A DNA stretch of 64,000 bases from Streptomyces sp. NBC_00370 (GCF_036084755.1 NZ_CP107968.1:5914501-5978500); one strand, 5' to 3'; positions 48,185 to 58,152 are shown, counted from the first letter of the stretch. Notes: generated from the sequence alone by a model not told the origin. Numbers and translations: made by a program.

Positions 48185-50155
48185 TCAGGCCAGGCTGTCG
48201 CGCCAGGCGCGGTGGAGGCCCGCGAAGCGGCCTGTGCCGGCGATCAGCTCCGCGGGGGCGCCGTCCTCGACGATCCTGCCGTGTTCCATCACCAGCACGC
48301 GGTCGGCGATCTCCACCGTCGACAGCCGGTGGGCGATCACCACGGCCGTACGGCCGTGCAGCACCGTGTCCATCGCGTTCTGCACGGCGCGCTCGCCCGG
48401 GATGTCCAGCGAGCTGGTCGCCTCGTCCAGGATCAGCACCGACGGGTCGGCCAGCAACGCGCGTGCGAACGCGACCAGTTGGCGCTGGCCGGCCGAGATC
48501 CGGCCGCCGCGTTTGCGTACGTCCGTGTCGTAGCCGTCCGGCAGGCCGCTGATGAACTCGTGCGCGCCGATCGCCCGCGCGGCCCGCTCGATATCCTCGG
48601 GTGACGCGTCGGGGCGGCCGATCGCGATGTTCTCCGCGACCGTGCCGGAGAAGAGGAACGCCTCCTGCGTCACCATCACGACACCGCGCCGCAGTTCGGG
48701 CGTGTCCAGCTCGCGCAGATCGACGCCGTCCAGCAGCACCCGGCCGCCGGTCGGGTCGTAGAACCGGGCCAGCAGCTTGGCCAGCGTGGACTTGCCCGCG
48801 CCCGTCGAGCCGACGACGGCGACCGTCTGCCCGGCCGGGATCGTCAGCTCGAAGCGGGGCAGCACCTCCCCGCCCGTGCGGTACCCGAAGCTGACCCCGT
48901 CGAAGACCACCTCACGGCCGGGGAAGTCGCTCGCGAGCACCGGCAGCGGCCGGGGGTCCGCCGCCTCCGGGACCGTCGGCACCTGCGCCAGCAGCCCGGC
49001 GATCTTGTCCAGTGAAGCGGCCGCCGACTGGTAGGAGTTGAGGAACATCCCGAGCCGGTCGATCGGGTCGTACAGCCGCCGCAGATACAGCACGGCCGCC
49101 GCCAGCACACCGAGCGCGAGGGTGCCGTCGGCCACCCGGTAGGCACCCCACAGGACGATCGCGGCGACCGCGGTGTTGGCGATGAGCCGGGAGCCGATCA
49201 CATAGCGGGCCATCTCGATCAGCGCGTCGCCGTTGCTGCGCTCGTGGCGGCGGTTGAGGGCCCGGAACTCCGCGTCGTTGGCGCGCTCGCGGCGGAACGC
49301 CTGCACCGGACGGATGCCGTTCATCGTCTCGGCGAACTTCACGATGACGGCCGCGATCGCCGTGGACCTGACGCTGAAGATCCGGCCCGCCCTGCGCTGG
49401 TAGAGCCGCACCAGCAGGTACAGCGGCACGAACGACACGACGGCGACGGCGCCGATCCCCAGGTCCAGGTAGAGCAGCATCGCCGAGATGTAGACGAACG
49501 CCAGCACCACCCCGATGAGTTCCTGGAGCCCCTCACTCAGCAGCTCACGCAGCGACTCGACGTCCGTGGTCGAACGCGAGATCAGCCGCCCCGAGGTGAA
49601 CCGCTCGTGGAAGTCCACACTCAGCGCCTGGGCGTGCCGGAAGATCCGGCCGCGCAGATCGAGCAGCACGTCCTGGTTGACCCGGGCCGACGCCTGGATG
49701 AAGGCGTACTGGAAGGCGCCGGAGGCCACCGCGCACACCCCGTACCCGACGGCAACGGCGATCAGCGGCCCGTGGTCGCCGTCCCGGAACGCCGGCACGC
49801 CGCTGTCGATCGCGTACGCCACGATCAGCGGCCCGGCCTGCGCCGCCGCCTGCTGGACCAACAGCACGACCACGGCGAGGAGCGCCCGGCCGCGCAGGGG
49901 CCGCAGCAGCGAGATCAGCAGGGCGCGGGTGGCGCCGGGCGCCGCGGGCAGCGCGTCCTGGTCGAACGGATCGTCCGAGGCCGGGCCGGCCGACTCGACG
50001 CCGGGGGAGCCCGAAGGAGCCGGTACGGCCCGCCCGGCGGAACTCGTCCGCGCGTCCGTCCCCGCGTCCGTCGCGGCGCCCGCCGTCCCGGAGTCCGGTC
50101 CTGCGCCGGGTCCTGTGCCGTCGGGGGTCTCGTCCGTCGTCGTGGACGTCGTCAT
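48185..50155 (-). CDS. ABC exporter half-transporter (catalytic-site subunit)
   Basis: 656-residue fused membrane/ATPase half-transporter. A disordered Thr/Gly/Asp-rich N-terminus of about 75 residues precedes six transmembrane helices and an NBD: Walker A VGSTGAGKSTLAKLL, variant signature ISAGQRQ in place of LSGGQ, Walker B SVLILDEATSSLD with catalytic Glu, and H-loop AVVIAHRLSTV. Its ATG overlaps the stop of the upstream half-transporter (ATGA), so the two form a heterodimer at the membrane. Such pairs are multidrug or lipid exporters. Confidence 0.92.
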   Translation of the reverse strand: MTTSTTTDETPDGTGPGAGPDSGTAGAATDAGTDARTSSAGRAVPAPSGSPGVESAGPASDDPFDQDALPAAPGATRALLISLLRPLRGRALLAVVVLLVQQAAAQAGPLIVAYAIDSGVPAFRDGDHGPLIAVAVGYGVCAVASGAFQYAFIQASARVNQDVLLDLRGRIFRHAQALSVDFHERFTSGRLISRSTTDVESLRELLSEGLQELIGVVLAFVYISAMLLYLDLGIGAVAVVSFVPLYLLVRLYQRRAGRIFSVRSTAIAAVIVKFAETMNGIRPVQAFRRERANDAEFRALNRRHERSNGDALIEMARYVIGSRLIANTAVAAIVLWGAYRVADGTLALGVLAAAVLYLRRLYDPIDRLGMFLNSYQSAAASLDKIAGLLAQVPTVPEAADPRPLPVLASDFPGREVVFDGVSFGYRTGGEVLPRFELTIPAGQTVAVVGSTGAGKSTLAKLLARFYDPTGGRVLLDGVDLRELDTPELRRGVVMVTQEAFLFSGTVAENIAIGRPDASPEDIERAARAIGAHEFISGLPDGYDTDVRKRGGRISAGQRQLVAFARALLADPSVLILDEATSSLDIPGERAVQNAMDTVLHGRTAVVIAHRLSTVEIADRVLVMEHGRIVEDGAPAELIAGTGRFAGLHRAWRDSLA

Positions 50156-51990
50156 CGGATGCTCTCCTCGACAGCCTCGGCCCTGGCATCCGCCCCGGAC
50201 ATCAGCCAGCCGTACTCCGCGTTCTCACGCAGCAGTTCCTGGTGGGTGCCGACGGCCGCGATCCGGCCGTCGGAGATCAGCGCGACCCGGTCGGCGAGCA
50301 TCACCGTCGAAGGACGGTGCGCCACCACCAGCGCCGTGGTCTCGCCGAGCACCCGTCGCAGCGCCGCTTCCACCAGCGCCTCCGTGTGTACGTCGAGCGC
50401 CGACAGCGGGTCGTCGAGCACCAGGAAGCGCGGCCGGCCGACGACCGCCCTGGCGAGCGCGAGCCGCTGCCGCTGACCGCCGGACAGGCTCAGACCCTGC
50501 TCGCCCACCTCGGTCCCGACGCCGTGCGGCAGATCCTTGACGAACCCGGCCTGCGCCGTGTCCAGCGCCCGCTCCAGCGCGTCCTCGCCGGCGTCCGGCG
50601 CGCCCATCAGCACGTTCTCCCCGACCGAGGCCGAGAAGAGCGTCGGCTCCTCGAACGCCACCGAAACCAGCTCACGCAGCAGCGGCCGGGGCATCAGCGC
50701 CACGTCCTGGCCGTCCAGGGTGATCCTGCCCTCCGTCACCTCGTGCAGGCGCGGTACGAGCGCGGTCAGCGTCGTCTTGCCGGAACCGGTGGCCCCGACG
50801 AGCGCCATCGTCTCCCCGGGCCTGATGTGCAGATCGATCCGGTCCAGCACGGGAGCGGAGTCCGGTTCGGCGTCCGGGTAGCGGAAGGAGACGCCCTCGA
50901 AACGCAGCCCCGCCGCGTCGCCCGCGCCGTCGGCGCCCGGCACGTCGGCGCCGGACTCCGGGTCCAGCTCCTCGGCCACGTCCATCACTTCGAAGAACCG
51001 CGCGGTCGCCGTCGCCGACTCCTGGCTCATCGCCAGCAGGAAGCCGATGGACTCCACCGGCCAGCGCAGCGCGAGCGCCGTCGACAGGAAGGCGACCAGC
51101 GTCCCGGCCGAGAGGTCGCCGTCGGCGACCTGGATCGTGCCGAGCACGACGGCCGCGCCGATGGCCAGCTCGGGGATGGTCGTGATGACCGCCCAGATCC
51201 CCGCGAGCAGCCGCGCCTTGCCCAGCTCCGTGGTGCGCAGCCGGTGGGTGAGGGCCCGGAAGGCGAGCGCCTGACTGCGGTGCCTGCCGAACCCCTTGAC
51301 GATCCGGATGCCCAGCACGCTCTCCTCGACGACCGTGGTCAGATCCCCGACCTGGTCCTGCGCCTTGCGCGCGACGAGCGAGTACCGGGACTCGAAGAGC
51401 GAGCACAGCACGACCAGCGGCACGGCGGGCGCGAGCAGCACCAGACCGAGCGTCCAGTCCTGGCCGAGCAGGATGACGAAGCCGACGATGATCGTCGCCC
51501 CGTTGACCAGCAGGAACGTCAGCGGAAAGGCCAGGAACATGCGCAGCAGCATCAGATCGGTCGTGCCGCGCGACAGCAGCTGGCCCGACGGCCAGCGGTC
51601 GTGGAAGGCCACCGGCAGCCGCTGCAGATGCCGGTAGAGGTCCGCCCGCATCGACGCCTCGACCCCCGCCAGCGGCCGGGCCACCAGCCAGCGGCGGAAG
51701 CCGAACAGCACGGCCTCGGCGACCCCGAGCAGCAGCAGATACAGCGCACCCAGCCAGATGCCGCCGGTGTCCCGGTCGGTGACAGGTCCGTCCACCATCC
51801 ACTTCAGGACGAGGGGGATGACCAGACCGAGACAGGACGCGACGATCGCGACGAAGGCGGCGAGCGACAGCCGCACCCGTACCGGCTTCACGTAGGGCCA
51901 CAGCCGCAACAAGGAGCGGGTGGCCGACGTACCGGCGGGCCGGGCGGGGTCGCCGGGTGCGGGTTTCTCGGGTGCAGGTTTCTCGGACAT
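50152..51990 (-). CDS. ABC exporter half-transporter (degenerate-site subunit)
   Basis: 612-residue half-transporter with six transmembrane helices. The NBD has Walker A VGATGSGKTTLTALV and an intact LSLSGGQRQRLALARA signature, but Walker B reads FLVLDDPLSALD, with Asp in place of the catalytic Glu. Paired with the ISAGQ signature of the partner, this makes one degenerate and one consensus ATP site, the hallmark of heterodimeric exporters such as TM287/288. Starts at ATG 51990 and is coupled to the downstream gene. Confidence 0.92.
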   Translation of the reverse strand: MSEKPAPEKPAPGDPARPAGTSATRSLLRLWPYVKPVRVRLSLAAFVAIVASCLGLVIPLVLKWMVDGPVTDRDTGGIWLGALYLLLLGVAEAVLFGFRRWLVARPLAGVEASMRADLYRHLQRLPVAFHDRWPSGQLLSRGTTDLMLLRMFLAFPLTFLLVNGATIIVGFVILLGQDWTLGLVLLAPAVPLVVLCSLFESRYSLVARKAQDQVGDLTTVVEESVLGIRIVKGFGRHRSQALAFRALTHRLRTTELGKARLLAGIWAVITTIPELAIGAAVVLGTIQVADGDLSAGTLVAFLSTALALRWPVESIGFLLAMSQESATATARFFEVMDVAEELDPESGADVPGADGAGDAAGLRFEGVSFRYPDAEPDSAPVLDRIDLHIRPGETMALVGATGSGKTTLTALVPRLHEVTEGRITLDGQDVALMPRPLLRELVSVAFEEPTLFSASVGENVLMGAPDAGEDALERALDTAQAGFVKDLPHGVGTEVGEQGLSLSGGQRQRLALARAVVGRPRFLVLDDPLSALDVHTEALVEAALRRVLGETTALVVAHRPSTVMLADRVALISDGRIAAVGTHQELLRENAEYGWLMSGADARAEAVEESIR

Positions 51991-52131
51991 CAGGGGTGAG
52001 CCTACGGTTCACCACTGACATCGCTCATGTGGTTTTTGCCTCGGTCCTGCCTCCGGTCGGACCCCGGCGCAGCCTCGGTCGGACCCCGGCATCAACCGAT
52101 CGGATGATGCCGGATCGAGCGCGACGGCCGA

Positions 52132-52160
52132 TTGTTCCGGCCTCAGGCGCGGGGGATTCT
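52132..52160 (+). promoter_or_regulatory. Putative promoter of ABC/two-component operon
   Basis: TTGTTC (52132-52137), 17-nt spacer, GATTCT (52155-52160). ATG 52167 follows by 6 nt, again compatible with a leaderless mRNA. Confidence 0.4.
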
Positions 52161-52166
52161 TGGCGC

Positions 52167-53138
52167 ATGGCAATCATCGAAGTGAATGGCCTGCACAAGG
52201 CCTACAACGGCAAACCCGCCGTTGACGGGGTGACCTTCGACGTCCAAGAAGGCGAGATATTCGGGATCCTCGGTCCCAACGGCGCCGGCAAGACGACGAC
52301 GGTGGAGTGTGTCGAGGGACTGCGGATCCCGGACGCGGGGACGGTCCGGGTGGCCGGGCTCGACCCGGTCGCCGACCACGAGCAGGTGACCCGGCTCCTC
52401 GGCGTACAGCTCCAGGAGAGCGAGCTCCAGGCCAAACTGACCGTACGGGAGGCGCTGGAGCTGTACAGCGCGTTCTACTCCGACCCGGCCGACTGGCGCC
52501 CCCTCGCGGCGCGCCTCGGCCTGGAGTCCAAACTGACGACCCGGTTCGCGAAGCTGTCAGGGGGCCAGAAGCAGCGGCTGTTCATCGCGCTCTCGCTGAT
52601 CGGCAACCCGCGGGTGGTCGTCCTCGACGAGCTGACCACCGGACTCGACCCGCGGGCCAGGCGCGACACCTGGACCCTGATCGAGGAGATCAGGGACAGC
52701 GGCGTGACGGTGCTGCTCGTCACGCACTTCATGGAGGAGGCCCAGCGGCTCTGCGACCGGATCGCGGTGATCGACAAGGGCCGGGTGGCGGCGCTCGACA
52801 CCCCGTCCGGGCTGATCAGCAGGTCGACGGCGTCCACCGTCATCTCCTTCACCCCGTCCGAGCCGCTCGGCGAGCGCGAACTGGCCGCGCTGCCCGAGGC
52901 GTCGGCCGTGGAGTACAAGGGCGACCGGGTCACGATCAACGGTACGGACGAGACCGTCAACGCCGTGATCTCGCTGCTCGCCGTCCGGCACCTGACCGCG
53001 CGCCAGCTGCGGGTCACCGAGGCGTCGCTGGACGACGCGTTCCTCGACCTCACCACCGACGCGACGAGTACAGCCGCCACCACCGCCGGGACCGCCGGGA
53101 CCGCCGGCACCTCGGAAGAGACAGAAGAGAGGGTCTGA
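52167..53138 (+). CDS. ABC transporter ATP-binding protein
   Basis: 323-residue nucleotide-binding subunit: Walker A GPNGAGKTTTVECVEGL, signature LSGGQKQRLFIALSL, Walker B VVVLDELTTGLDP and H-loop LLVTHFMEEAQ. The catalytic position reads LDEL, so the Glu is present. An extra C-terminal domain ends in a Thr/Ala/Gly-rich repeat (TAATTAGTAGTAGT). First gene of a four-gene operon with a permease, histidine kinase and NarL-type regulator, a layout used to sense and expel antibiotics or envelope-damaging peptides. Confidence 0.92.
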   Translation: MAIIEVNGLHKAYNGKPAVDGVTFDVQEGEIFGILGPNGAGKTTTVECVEGLRIPDAGTVRVAGLDPVADHEQVTRLLGVQLQESELQAKLTVREALELYSAFYSDPADWRPLAARLGLESKLTTRFAKLSGGQKQRLFIALSLIGNPRVVVLDELTTGLDPRARRDTWTLIEEIRDSGVTVLLVTHFMEEAQRLCDRIAVIDKGRVAALDTPSGLISRSTASTVISFTPSEPLGERELAALPEASAVEYKGDRVTINGTDETVNAVISLLAVRHLTARQLRVTEASLDDAFLDLTTDATSTAATTAGTAGTAGTSEETEERV

Positions 53139-53139
53139 C

Positions 53140-53883
53140 ATGGCTTCCGCATCCGCCGTCGTCTTCAAGACGGAGACCAAGCTCTTCTTCCGCGAGCCCG
53201 CCATCATCTTCTGGATCCTGGCCTTCCCGACCGTCCTGATGGTGATCCTCGGCCTGATCCCGTCCTTCCGTGACCCCGACGCCTCACTCGGCGGCCGGCG
53301 GGTCATCGACCTGTACGTCCCCGTGGCCGTCCTGCTCGCCCTGATCATGGCCGGGCTGCAGGCCATGCCGCCGGTGCTGACCGGCTACCGGGAGCGCGGC
53401 ATCCTGCGCCGGATGTCGACCACGCCGGTGCGCCCGCAGGCCCTGCTGACGGCGTATCTGCTGCTGCTCGGCGCCGGTTCCATCGGGTCGGCGATCCTGG
53501 TGATGGCCGTGGGCAGGCTCGCCTTCGACGTCAGCCTGCCGGACCAGCTCGGCGGCTATCTGCTGGCGCTGGTGCTCGCGGCGGCGAGCGCGCTGTCCCT
53601 GGGCGCCCTGGTCTGCGCCGTCGCCCGTACCCAGAAGGCCGCCCAGGCCATCGGCTCCGCGGCCTTCTTCCCCGCGATGTTCACCGCAGGGGTCTGGCTG
53701 CCGGTGCAGACCATGCCCGACCTGCTGCGGAAGATCGTCGAGTACACGCCGTTCGGCGCTGGGTCGCAGGCCCTGGACCAGGCCATGCGCGGCGACTGGC
53801 CCGGCTGGGCGCACCTCGGTGTCATGGCGCTGTGGACGGTCGTCCTGACGGCCTGCGCGGCACGCTGGTTCCGGTGGGAGTGA
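53140..53883 (+). CDS. ABC-2 type permease
   Basis: 247-residue membrane subunit with six predicted transmembrane helices, the ABC-2 motif YRERGILRRMSTTPVRPQALL and the C-terminal FRWE. ATG 53140 is two bases after the ATPase stop, so the two proteins are made together and should form the exporter. Confidence 0.9.
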   Translation: MASASAVVFKTETKLFFREPAIIFWILAFPTVLMVILGLIPSFRDPDASLGGRRVIDLYVPVAVLLALIMAGLQAMPPVLTGYRERGILRRMSTTPVRPQALLTAYLLLLGAGSIGSAILVMAVGRLAFDVSLPDQLGGYLLALVLAAASALSLGALVCAVARTQKAAQAIGSAAFFPAMFTAGVWLPVQTMPDLLRKIVEYTPFGAGSQALDQAMRGDWPGWAHLGVMALWTVVLTACAARWFRWE

Positions 53884-53969
53884 GAGGTCCGAACACCGAC
53901 TCCGAGGGGACGTCGGCGTTCGTCGCGGGGCTACTGCGGGGCCAGGGGCGACAGGGGGAGACTGAGGAC

Positions 53970-55226
53970 ATGGCAGGGATGGGCATGGTCTCGCTCGAAC
54001 GGCGCTGGGAGCAGTTCTACCGCTACGGCGCCAGCGCGCTGCTGGGGTTCGCGACGCTGATCTCGGCGGCCGTGGCCCAAGCGATCGGGATGACCCGCGC
54101 GCAGATGTACGCGGCCGGTGCCCTCGTCCTGGCCACCGTGGCGCTCCAGGTGTGGTGGGGGCGGGTCAGGCCGGGGCTGCCCGAGCACGCGGTGCCGGGC
54201 AGGGTCTACTACTGCGTGCGGACGGCCCTGGCCTTCGCGCTGACCTTCCTCAACCCGCTGTTCTCCATCTTCGCCGTCATCGGCTACTTCGACGTCGCGC
54301 GGCTGCTGCCGAAGCCGGTGATGCGGGCGGGGATGCTGGTCACCGCCGTCACCATGGCCGGCTCGGAAGCCGGCGGCCTGCCGCCCGACGGCGCGACCGG
54401 CTGGATCCTCTTCGGCGGCCTCTTCGTGCTGAACGCCTCCATCACCACGGCCTTCGCCCACCTCGGGGTCAAGGAGCTGGAGGCGGCCAAGGAACGGGCC
54501 GCGACGATCATGTCGCTGGAGGAGACCAACGCCCGTCTTGAGCAGGCCATGGAGGAGAACGCGAGCCTGCACGCCCAGCTGATCATCCAGGCCAGGGAGG
54601 CCGGGGTCGCCGACGAGCGGCGCAGGCTCGCCGCCGAGATCCACGACACCATCGCGCAGGGCCTGGCCGGCATCATCGCCCAGCTCCAGGTGGTCTCCGC
54701 CAGCACCGACACGGAGGTCGCCCGGACCCATCTGGAGCGCGCGTCGGCCCTCGCCCGCAGCAGTCTGGGCGAGGCCCGCAGGTCGGTGCAGAACCTGAGC
54801 CCGGCCGAGCTGGAGAACGACACACTCCCCGAGGCGCTCAAGAAGACCGTCGCGGGCTGGGCCGAACGCGGCGGCGTCCGGGCCGACTTCACCGTCACCG
54901 GTACGGAGGAGCCGCTGCACGACGAGGTCGCCTCGACACTGCTGCGGATAGCCCAGGAAGCCCTCGCCAACGCCGGCAAGCACGCCTCCCCGGCCCGGGT
55001 CGGCGTGACGCTCTCCTTCATGGGTGACGAGGTGTCCCTGGACGTACGGGACGACGGCAGCGGCTTCGACCCGCTCGCCCTGCCCGCCCGCTCCGGCAGC
55101 CACGGCTTCGGTCTGGCCGGCATGAAGGCACGCGCCGAGCGGATCGCCGGCACCGTCACCGTCGAGTCGGAGGAAGGCGGCGGCACCGCCGTCTCGGCTC
55201 GCGTACCTTTGGTGCGCCATGGCTGA
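53970..55226 (+). CDS. NarL-type sensor histidine kinase
   Basis: 418-residue kinase. Five or six short hydrophobic helices (residues about 15-150) form an intramembrane-sensing type input, followed by a coiled coil (LEETNARLEQAMEENASLHAQL), the HisKA_3 box DERRRLAAEIHDTIAQGLAGI with phosphoacceptor His225, and an HATPase (DDGSGFDPLA, GFGLAGMKARAERI). The lack of an extracellular domain fits kinases that sense through a partner transporter. ATG 53970 is chosen with GGGGGAG 9 nt upstream. Its end overlaps the regulator gene. Confidence 0.9.
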   Translation: MAGMGMVSLERRWEQFYRYGASALLGFATLISAAVAQAIGMTRAQMYAAGALVLATVALQVWWGRVRPGLPEHAVPGRVYYCVRTALAFALTFLNPLFSIFAVIGYFDVARLLPKPVMRAGMLVTAVTMAGSEAGGLPPDGATGWILFGGLFVLNASITTAFAHLGVKELEAAKERAATIMSLEETNARLEQAMEENASLHAQLIIQAREAGVADERRRLAAEIHDTIAQGLAGIIAQLQVVSASTDTEVARTHLERASALARSSLGEARRSVQNLSPAELENDTLPEALKKTVAGWAERGGVRADFTVTGTEEPLHDEVASTLLRIAQEALANAGKHASPARVGVTLSFMGDEVSLDVRDDGSGFDPLALPARSGSHGFGLAGMKARAERIAGTVTVESEEGGGTAVSARVPLVRHG

Positions 55227-55860
55227 ACGGACCATCACCCTGATCCTCGTCGACGACCACCCCGTGGTACGGGACGGTCTGCGCGGCATGTTCGAATCGG
55301 CGCCCGGCTTCGCGGTGCTCGGCGAGGCGGCGGGCGGTGTCGAGGGCGTCGAACTGGCCCTGCGCCTCGACCCCGACGTGGTCCTGATGGACCTGCGGAT
55401 GCCGGACGGCGGCGGGGTCGCGGCCATCGCCGAGCTGGCCCGGCGCGGCGCCCGCGCGAAGGTGCTCGTGCTGACCACGTACGACACGGACTCCGACACG
55501 CTCCCCGCGATCGAGGCGGGCGCCACCGGCTATCTGCTGAAGGACGCCCCGCGCGAGGAGCTGTTCACCGCGGTACGGGCGGCGGCGGACGGCCGTACGG
55601 TCCTGTCGCCCGCGGTCGCCTCCCGGCTGGTCTCCCGGGTCAGGACCCCGGCGGCGGGCGGCGTCGAGCCGCTGTCGGCGCGCGAGCGCGAGGTGCTCGA
55701 ACTGGTCGCCAGGGGCACGTCGAACCGGGAGATCGCCAAGGAGCTGTTCATCAGCGAGGCGACCGTCAAGACCCACCTCACCCACCTCTACGGCAAGCTC
55801 GGCGTGAAGGACAGGGCGGCGGCGGTCGCCGTGGCGTACGACCGCCGCATCCTCGGCTGA
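55219..55860 (+). CDS. NarL/LuxR-type response regulator
   Basis: 213-residue regulator: receiver with VDDHPVVRDGLRGM, phosphoacceptor Asp58 (VVLMDLRMPDGGG) and Lys in YLLKDAP; C-terminal LuxR HTH LSAREREVLELVARGTSNREIAKELFISEATVKTHLTHLYGKLGV. It overlaps the kinase gene by 8 nt. It most likely activates the ABC exporter promoter upstream. Confidence 0.93.
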   Translation: MAERTITLILVDDHPVVRDGLRGMFESAPGFAVLGEAAGGVEGVELALRLDPDVVLMDLRMPDGGGVAAIAELARRGARAKVLVLTTYDTDSDTLPAIEAGATGYLLKDAPREELFTAVRAAADGRTVLSPAVASRLVSRVRTPAAGGVEPLSAREREVLELVARGTSNREIAKELFISEATVKTHLTHLYGKLGVKDRAAAVAVAYDRRILG

Positions 55861-55887
55861 CGCGGCGCCGACCCCGCCGGCCGCGCC

Positions 55888-58152
55888 TTACGCCCGTACC
55901 CGCAGCAGCAGTACCGCCCGGCCCGGGACCGTCACCGTCGTGCCCGCCTCGAAGACCGTCCCCGGTTCCTCGGCCTGCTCCTCCAGCGACGTGTCGACCA
56001 CCAGCTCGTACTGGCGCGCCCACGGCGGGCCCGGGAGTGCGAAGTCCACCGGCTCGGCCGACGAGTGCAGCACGGTCAGGAAGCTGTCGTCGGTGATCTT
56101 CTCGCCGCGCGCGTCCCGGCCCGGGATGTCCCGGCCCGAGAGGAAGAGACCGAGCGTCGAGGCCGGCGCCCACCAGTCCTCCTCCGTCATCTCCTCGCCG
56201 CGCTCCGTGAACCAGGCCAGGTCCCGCAGCCCGTCGGCGGTCTGCGGCCGGCCGGAGAAGAAGGCGCGGCGGCGCAGCACCGGATGGTCCCTGCGCAGCT
56301 CCAGCAGCCGGGCGGTCAGCCGGTAGAGCCCGTACGAACCCGGCTGCTCCAGCAGGGACCAGTCGAGCCAGCTCACCTCGTTGTCCTGGCAGTACGCGTT
56401 GTTGCTGCCGCCCTGCGTACGGCCCATCTCGTCGCCCGCGACGAGCATCGGCACGCCCGTCGACACGAGCAGCGTCGTCAGCAGGTTCCGCAGCTGGCGG
56501 CGGCGGAGCGTGTTGATCGCCGGGTCGTCGGTCTCGCCCTCGGCGCCGCAGTTCCACGCGCGGTTGTCGTTCGTGCCGTCGCGGTTGCCCTCGCCGTTGG
56601 CCTCGTTGTGTTTGTGCTCGTAACTGACCAGGTCACGCAGGGTGAAGCCGTCGTGCGCCGTGATGAAGTTGACGGAGGCGTACGGCCGCCTGCCGCCCCA
56701 CGCGTACAGGTCGCTGGAGCCGGAGAGCCGGTAGCCGAGATCGCGTACGTCGGGGGTCGCGCCGCGCCAGAAGTCCCGTACGGCGTCGCGGTAGCGGTCG
56801 TTCCACTCCGTCCACAGCGGGGGGAACGCGCCGACCTGGTAGCCGCCGCTGCCGACGTCCCACGGCTCGGCGATCAGCTTCACCCGGCGCAGCACCGGGT
56901 CCTGGGCGATGACGGCGAGGAACGGCGAGAGCATGTCGACGTCGTGCATGGAGCGGGCCAGCGCCGCAGCCAGGTCGAAGCGGAAGCCGTCGACGCCCAT
57001 CTCCGTGACCCAGTAGCGCAGCGAGTCGGTGATCAGCCGCAGCACATGGGGCTGGACCACGTGCAGGGTGTTGCCGCAGCCGGTGTAGTCCGTGTAGCGG
57101 CGGGCGTCGGACGGCAGCCGGTAGTAGCCGCGGTTGTCGATGCCGCGCAGCGACAGCGTCGGACCCTGCTCGCCGGCCTCGGCCGTGTGGTTGTAGACCA
57201 CGTCGAGGATCACCTCGATGCCCGCGTCGTGCAGCGAGCGGACCATCTCCTTGAACTCCTCGACCTGCTGGCCGCGGGTGCCGCCCGCCGCGTACCCGGC
57301 GTGCGGCGCGAAGTAGCCGATGGAGTTGTAGCCCCAGTAGTTGCGCAGCCCGCGCTTGAGCAGATGGTCCTCGTGGGCGAACTGGTGCACTGGCAGCAGC
57401 TCGACCGCCGTCACGCCGAGCCGGCGCAGATGGTCGACGGCCGCCGGGTGGCCGAGCCCCGCGTAGGTGCCGCGCAGCTTCTCCGGGATGCCGGGGTGGA
57501 GCTTGGTGAAGCCGCGCACATGCAGTTCGTAGATGACCGAGTCGGCCCAGGGGGTCTTGGGGCGCCGGTCGTCGGCCCACTCGTCGCCGGGGTCGTCGTC
57601 ATGGACGACCACCCCCTTGGGGACGAACGGCGCGGAGTCCCGCTCGTCCCGTACGGTGTCGGCGACCTGCTGCTGCGGCCAGTCCCTGACATGCCCGTAC
57701 ACCTCGGGCGGCAGCGTGAAATCGCCGTCGACCGCGCGGGCGTACGGGTCGAGCAGCAGCTTCGCCGGGTTCCAGCGGGCCCCCGTCCAGGGGTCCCAGC
57801 GGCCGTGCACCCGGAAGCCGTACCGCTGCCCCACCCCGATGCCCGGCACGAAGCCGTGCCAGATCCCGTGGGTCTGCTCGGTCAGCGGCAGCCGGGTCTC
57901 GGTCTCCTCGTCGTCGAACAGGCAGACCTCCACCGCCTGCGCGCCGCCGGCCCACAGGGCGAAGTTCGTGCCGGCGACCCCGTCGGGGCCCACCCGGTAG
58001 CGCGCCCCGAGCGGGGTCGGCGCCCCCGGCCACACCGGCGGTACGGCCCTGCCGGGCTCCCCGAGGAAGCCGAAGGCGCCGACCGCCTCCGCCGCCTCCC
58101 TGGTCTCCCGCACCGTTCTGTGCGCTGTCTCCTGCTCGGCTGCGCTCGCCAC
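55888..58152 (-). CDS. glgX: Glycogen debranching enzyme
   Basis: 754-residue GH13_11 enzyme that hydrolyses alpha-1,6 branches left by phosphorylase. Motifs: YELHVRGFTKLHPGIPEKLRGTYAGL, ILDVVYNHTAE, nucleophile region GVDGFRFDLAAALARS, acid/base KLIAEPWDVGSGGYQVG and FITAHDGFTLRDLVSY; TRQGGSNNAYCQDNE-like loop is present. GTG 58152 with AGGAGG 8 nt upstream is chosen over ATG 58311, which overlaps the divergent lipoprotein gene. About 40 acidic/Ala residues precede the N-terminal CBM48. It complements GlgP of this window. Confidence 0.93.
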   Translation of the reverse strand: MASAAEQETAHRTVRETREAAEAVGAFGFLGEPGRAVPPVWPGAPTPLGARYRVGPDGVAGTNFALWAGGAQAVEVCLFDDEETETRLPLTEQTHGIWHGFVPGIGVGQRYGFRVHGRWDPWTGARWNPAKLLLDPYARAVDGDFTLPPEVYGHVRDWPQQQVADTVRDERDSAPFVPKGVVVHDDDPGDEWADDRRPKTPWADSVIYELHVRGFTKLHPGIPEKLRGTYAGLGHPAAVDHLRRLGVTAVELLPVHQFAHEDHLLKRGLRNYWGYNSIGYFAPHAGYAAGGTRGQQVEEFKEMVRSLHDAGIEVILDVVYNHTAEAGEQGPTLSLRGIDNRGYYRLPSDARRYTDYTGCGNTLHVVQPHVLRLITDSLRYWVTEMGVDGFRFDLAAALARSMHDVDMLSPFLAVIAQDPVLRRVKLIAEPWDVGSGGYQVGAFPPLWTEWNDRYRDAVRDFWRGATPDVRDLGYRLSGSSDLYAWGGRRPYASVNFITAHDGFTLRDLVSYEHKHNEANGEGNRDGTNDNRAWNCGAEGETDDPAINTLRRRQLRNLLTTLLVSTGVPMLVAGDEMGRTQGGSNNAYCQDNEVSWLDWSLLEQPGSYGLYRLTARLLELRRDHPVLRRRAFFSGRPQTADGLRDLAWFTERGEEMTEEDWWAPASTLGLFLSGRDIPGRDARGEKITDDSFLTVLHSSAEPVDFALPGPPWARQYELVVDTSLEEQAEEPGTVFEAGTTVTVPGRAVLLLRVRA

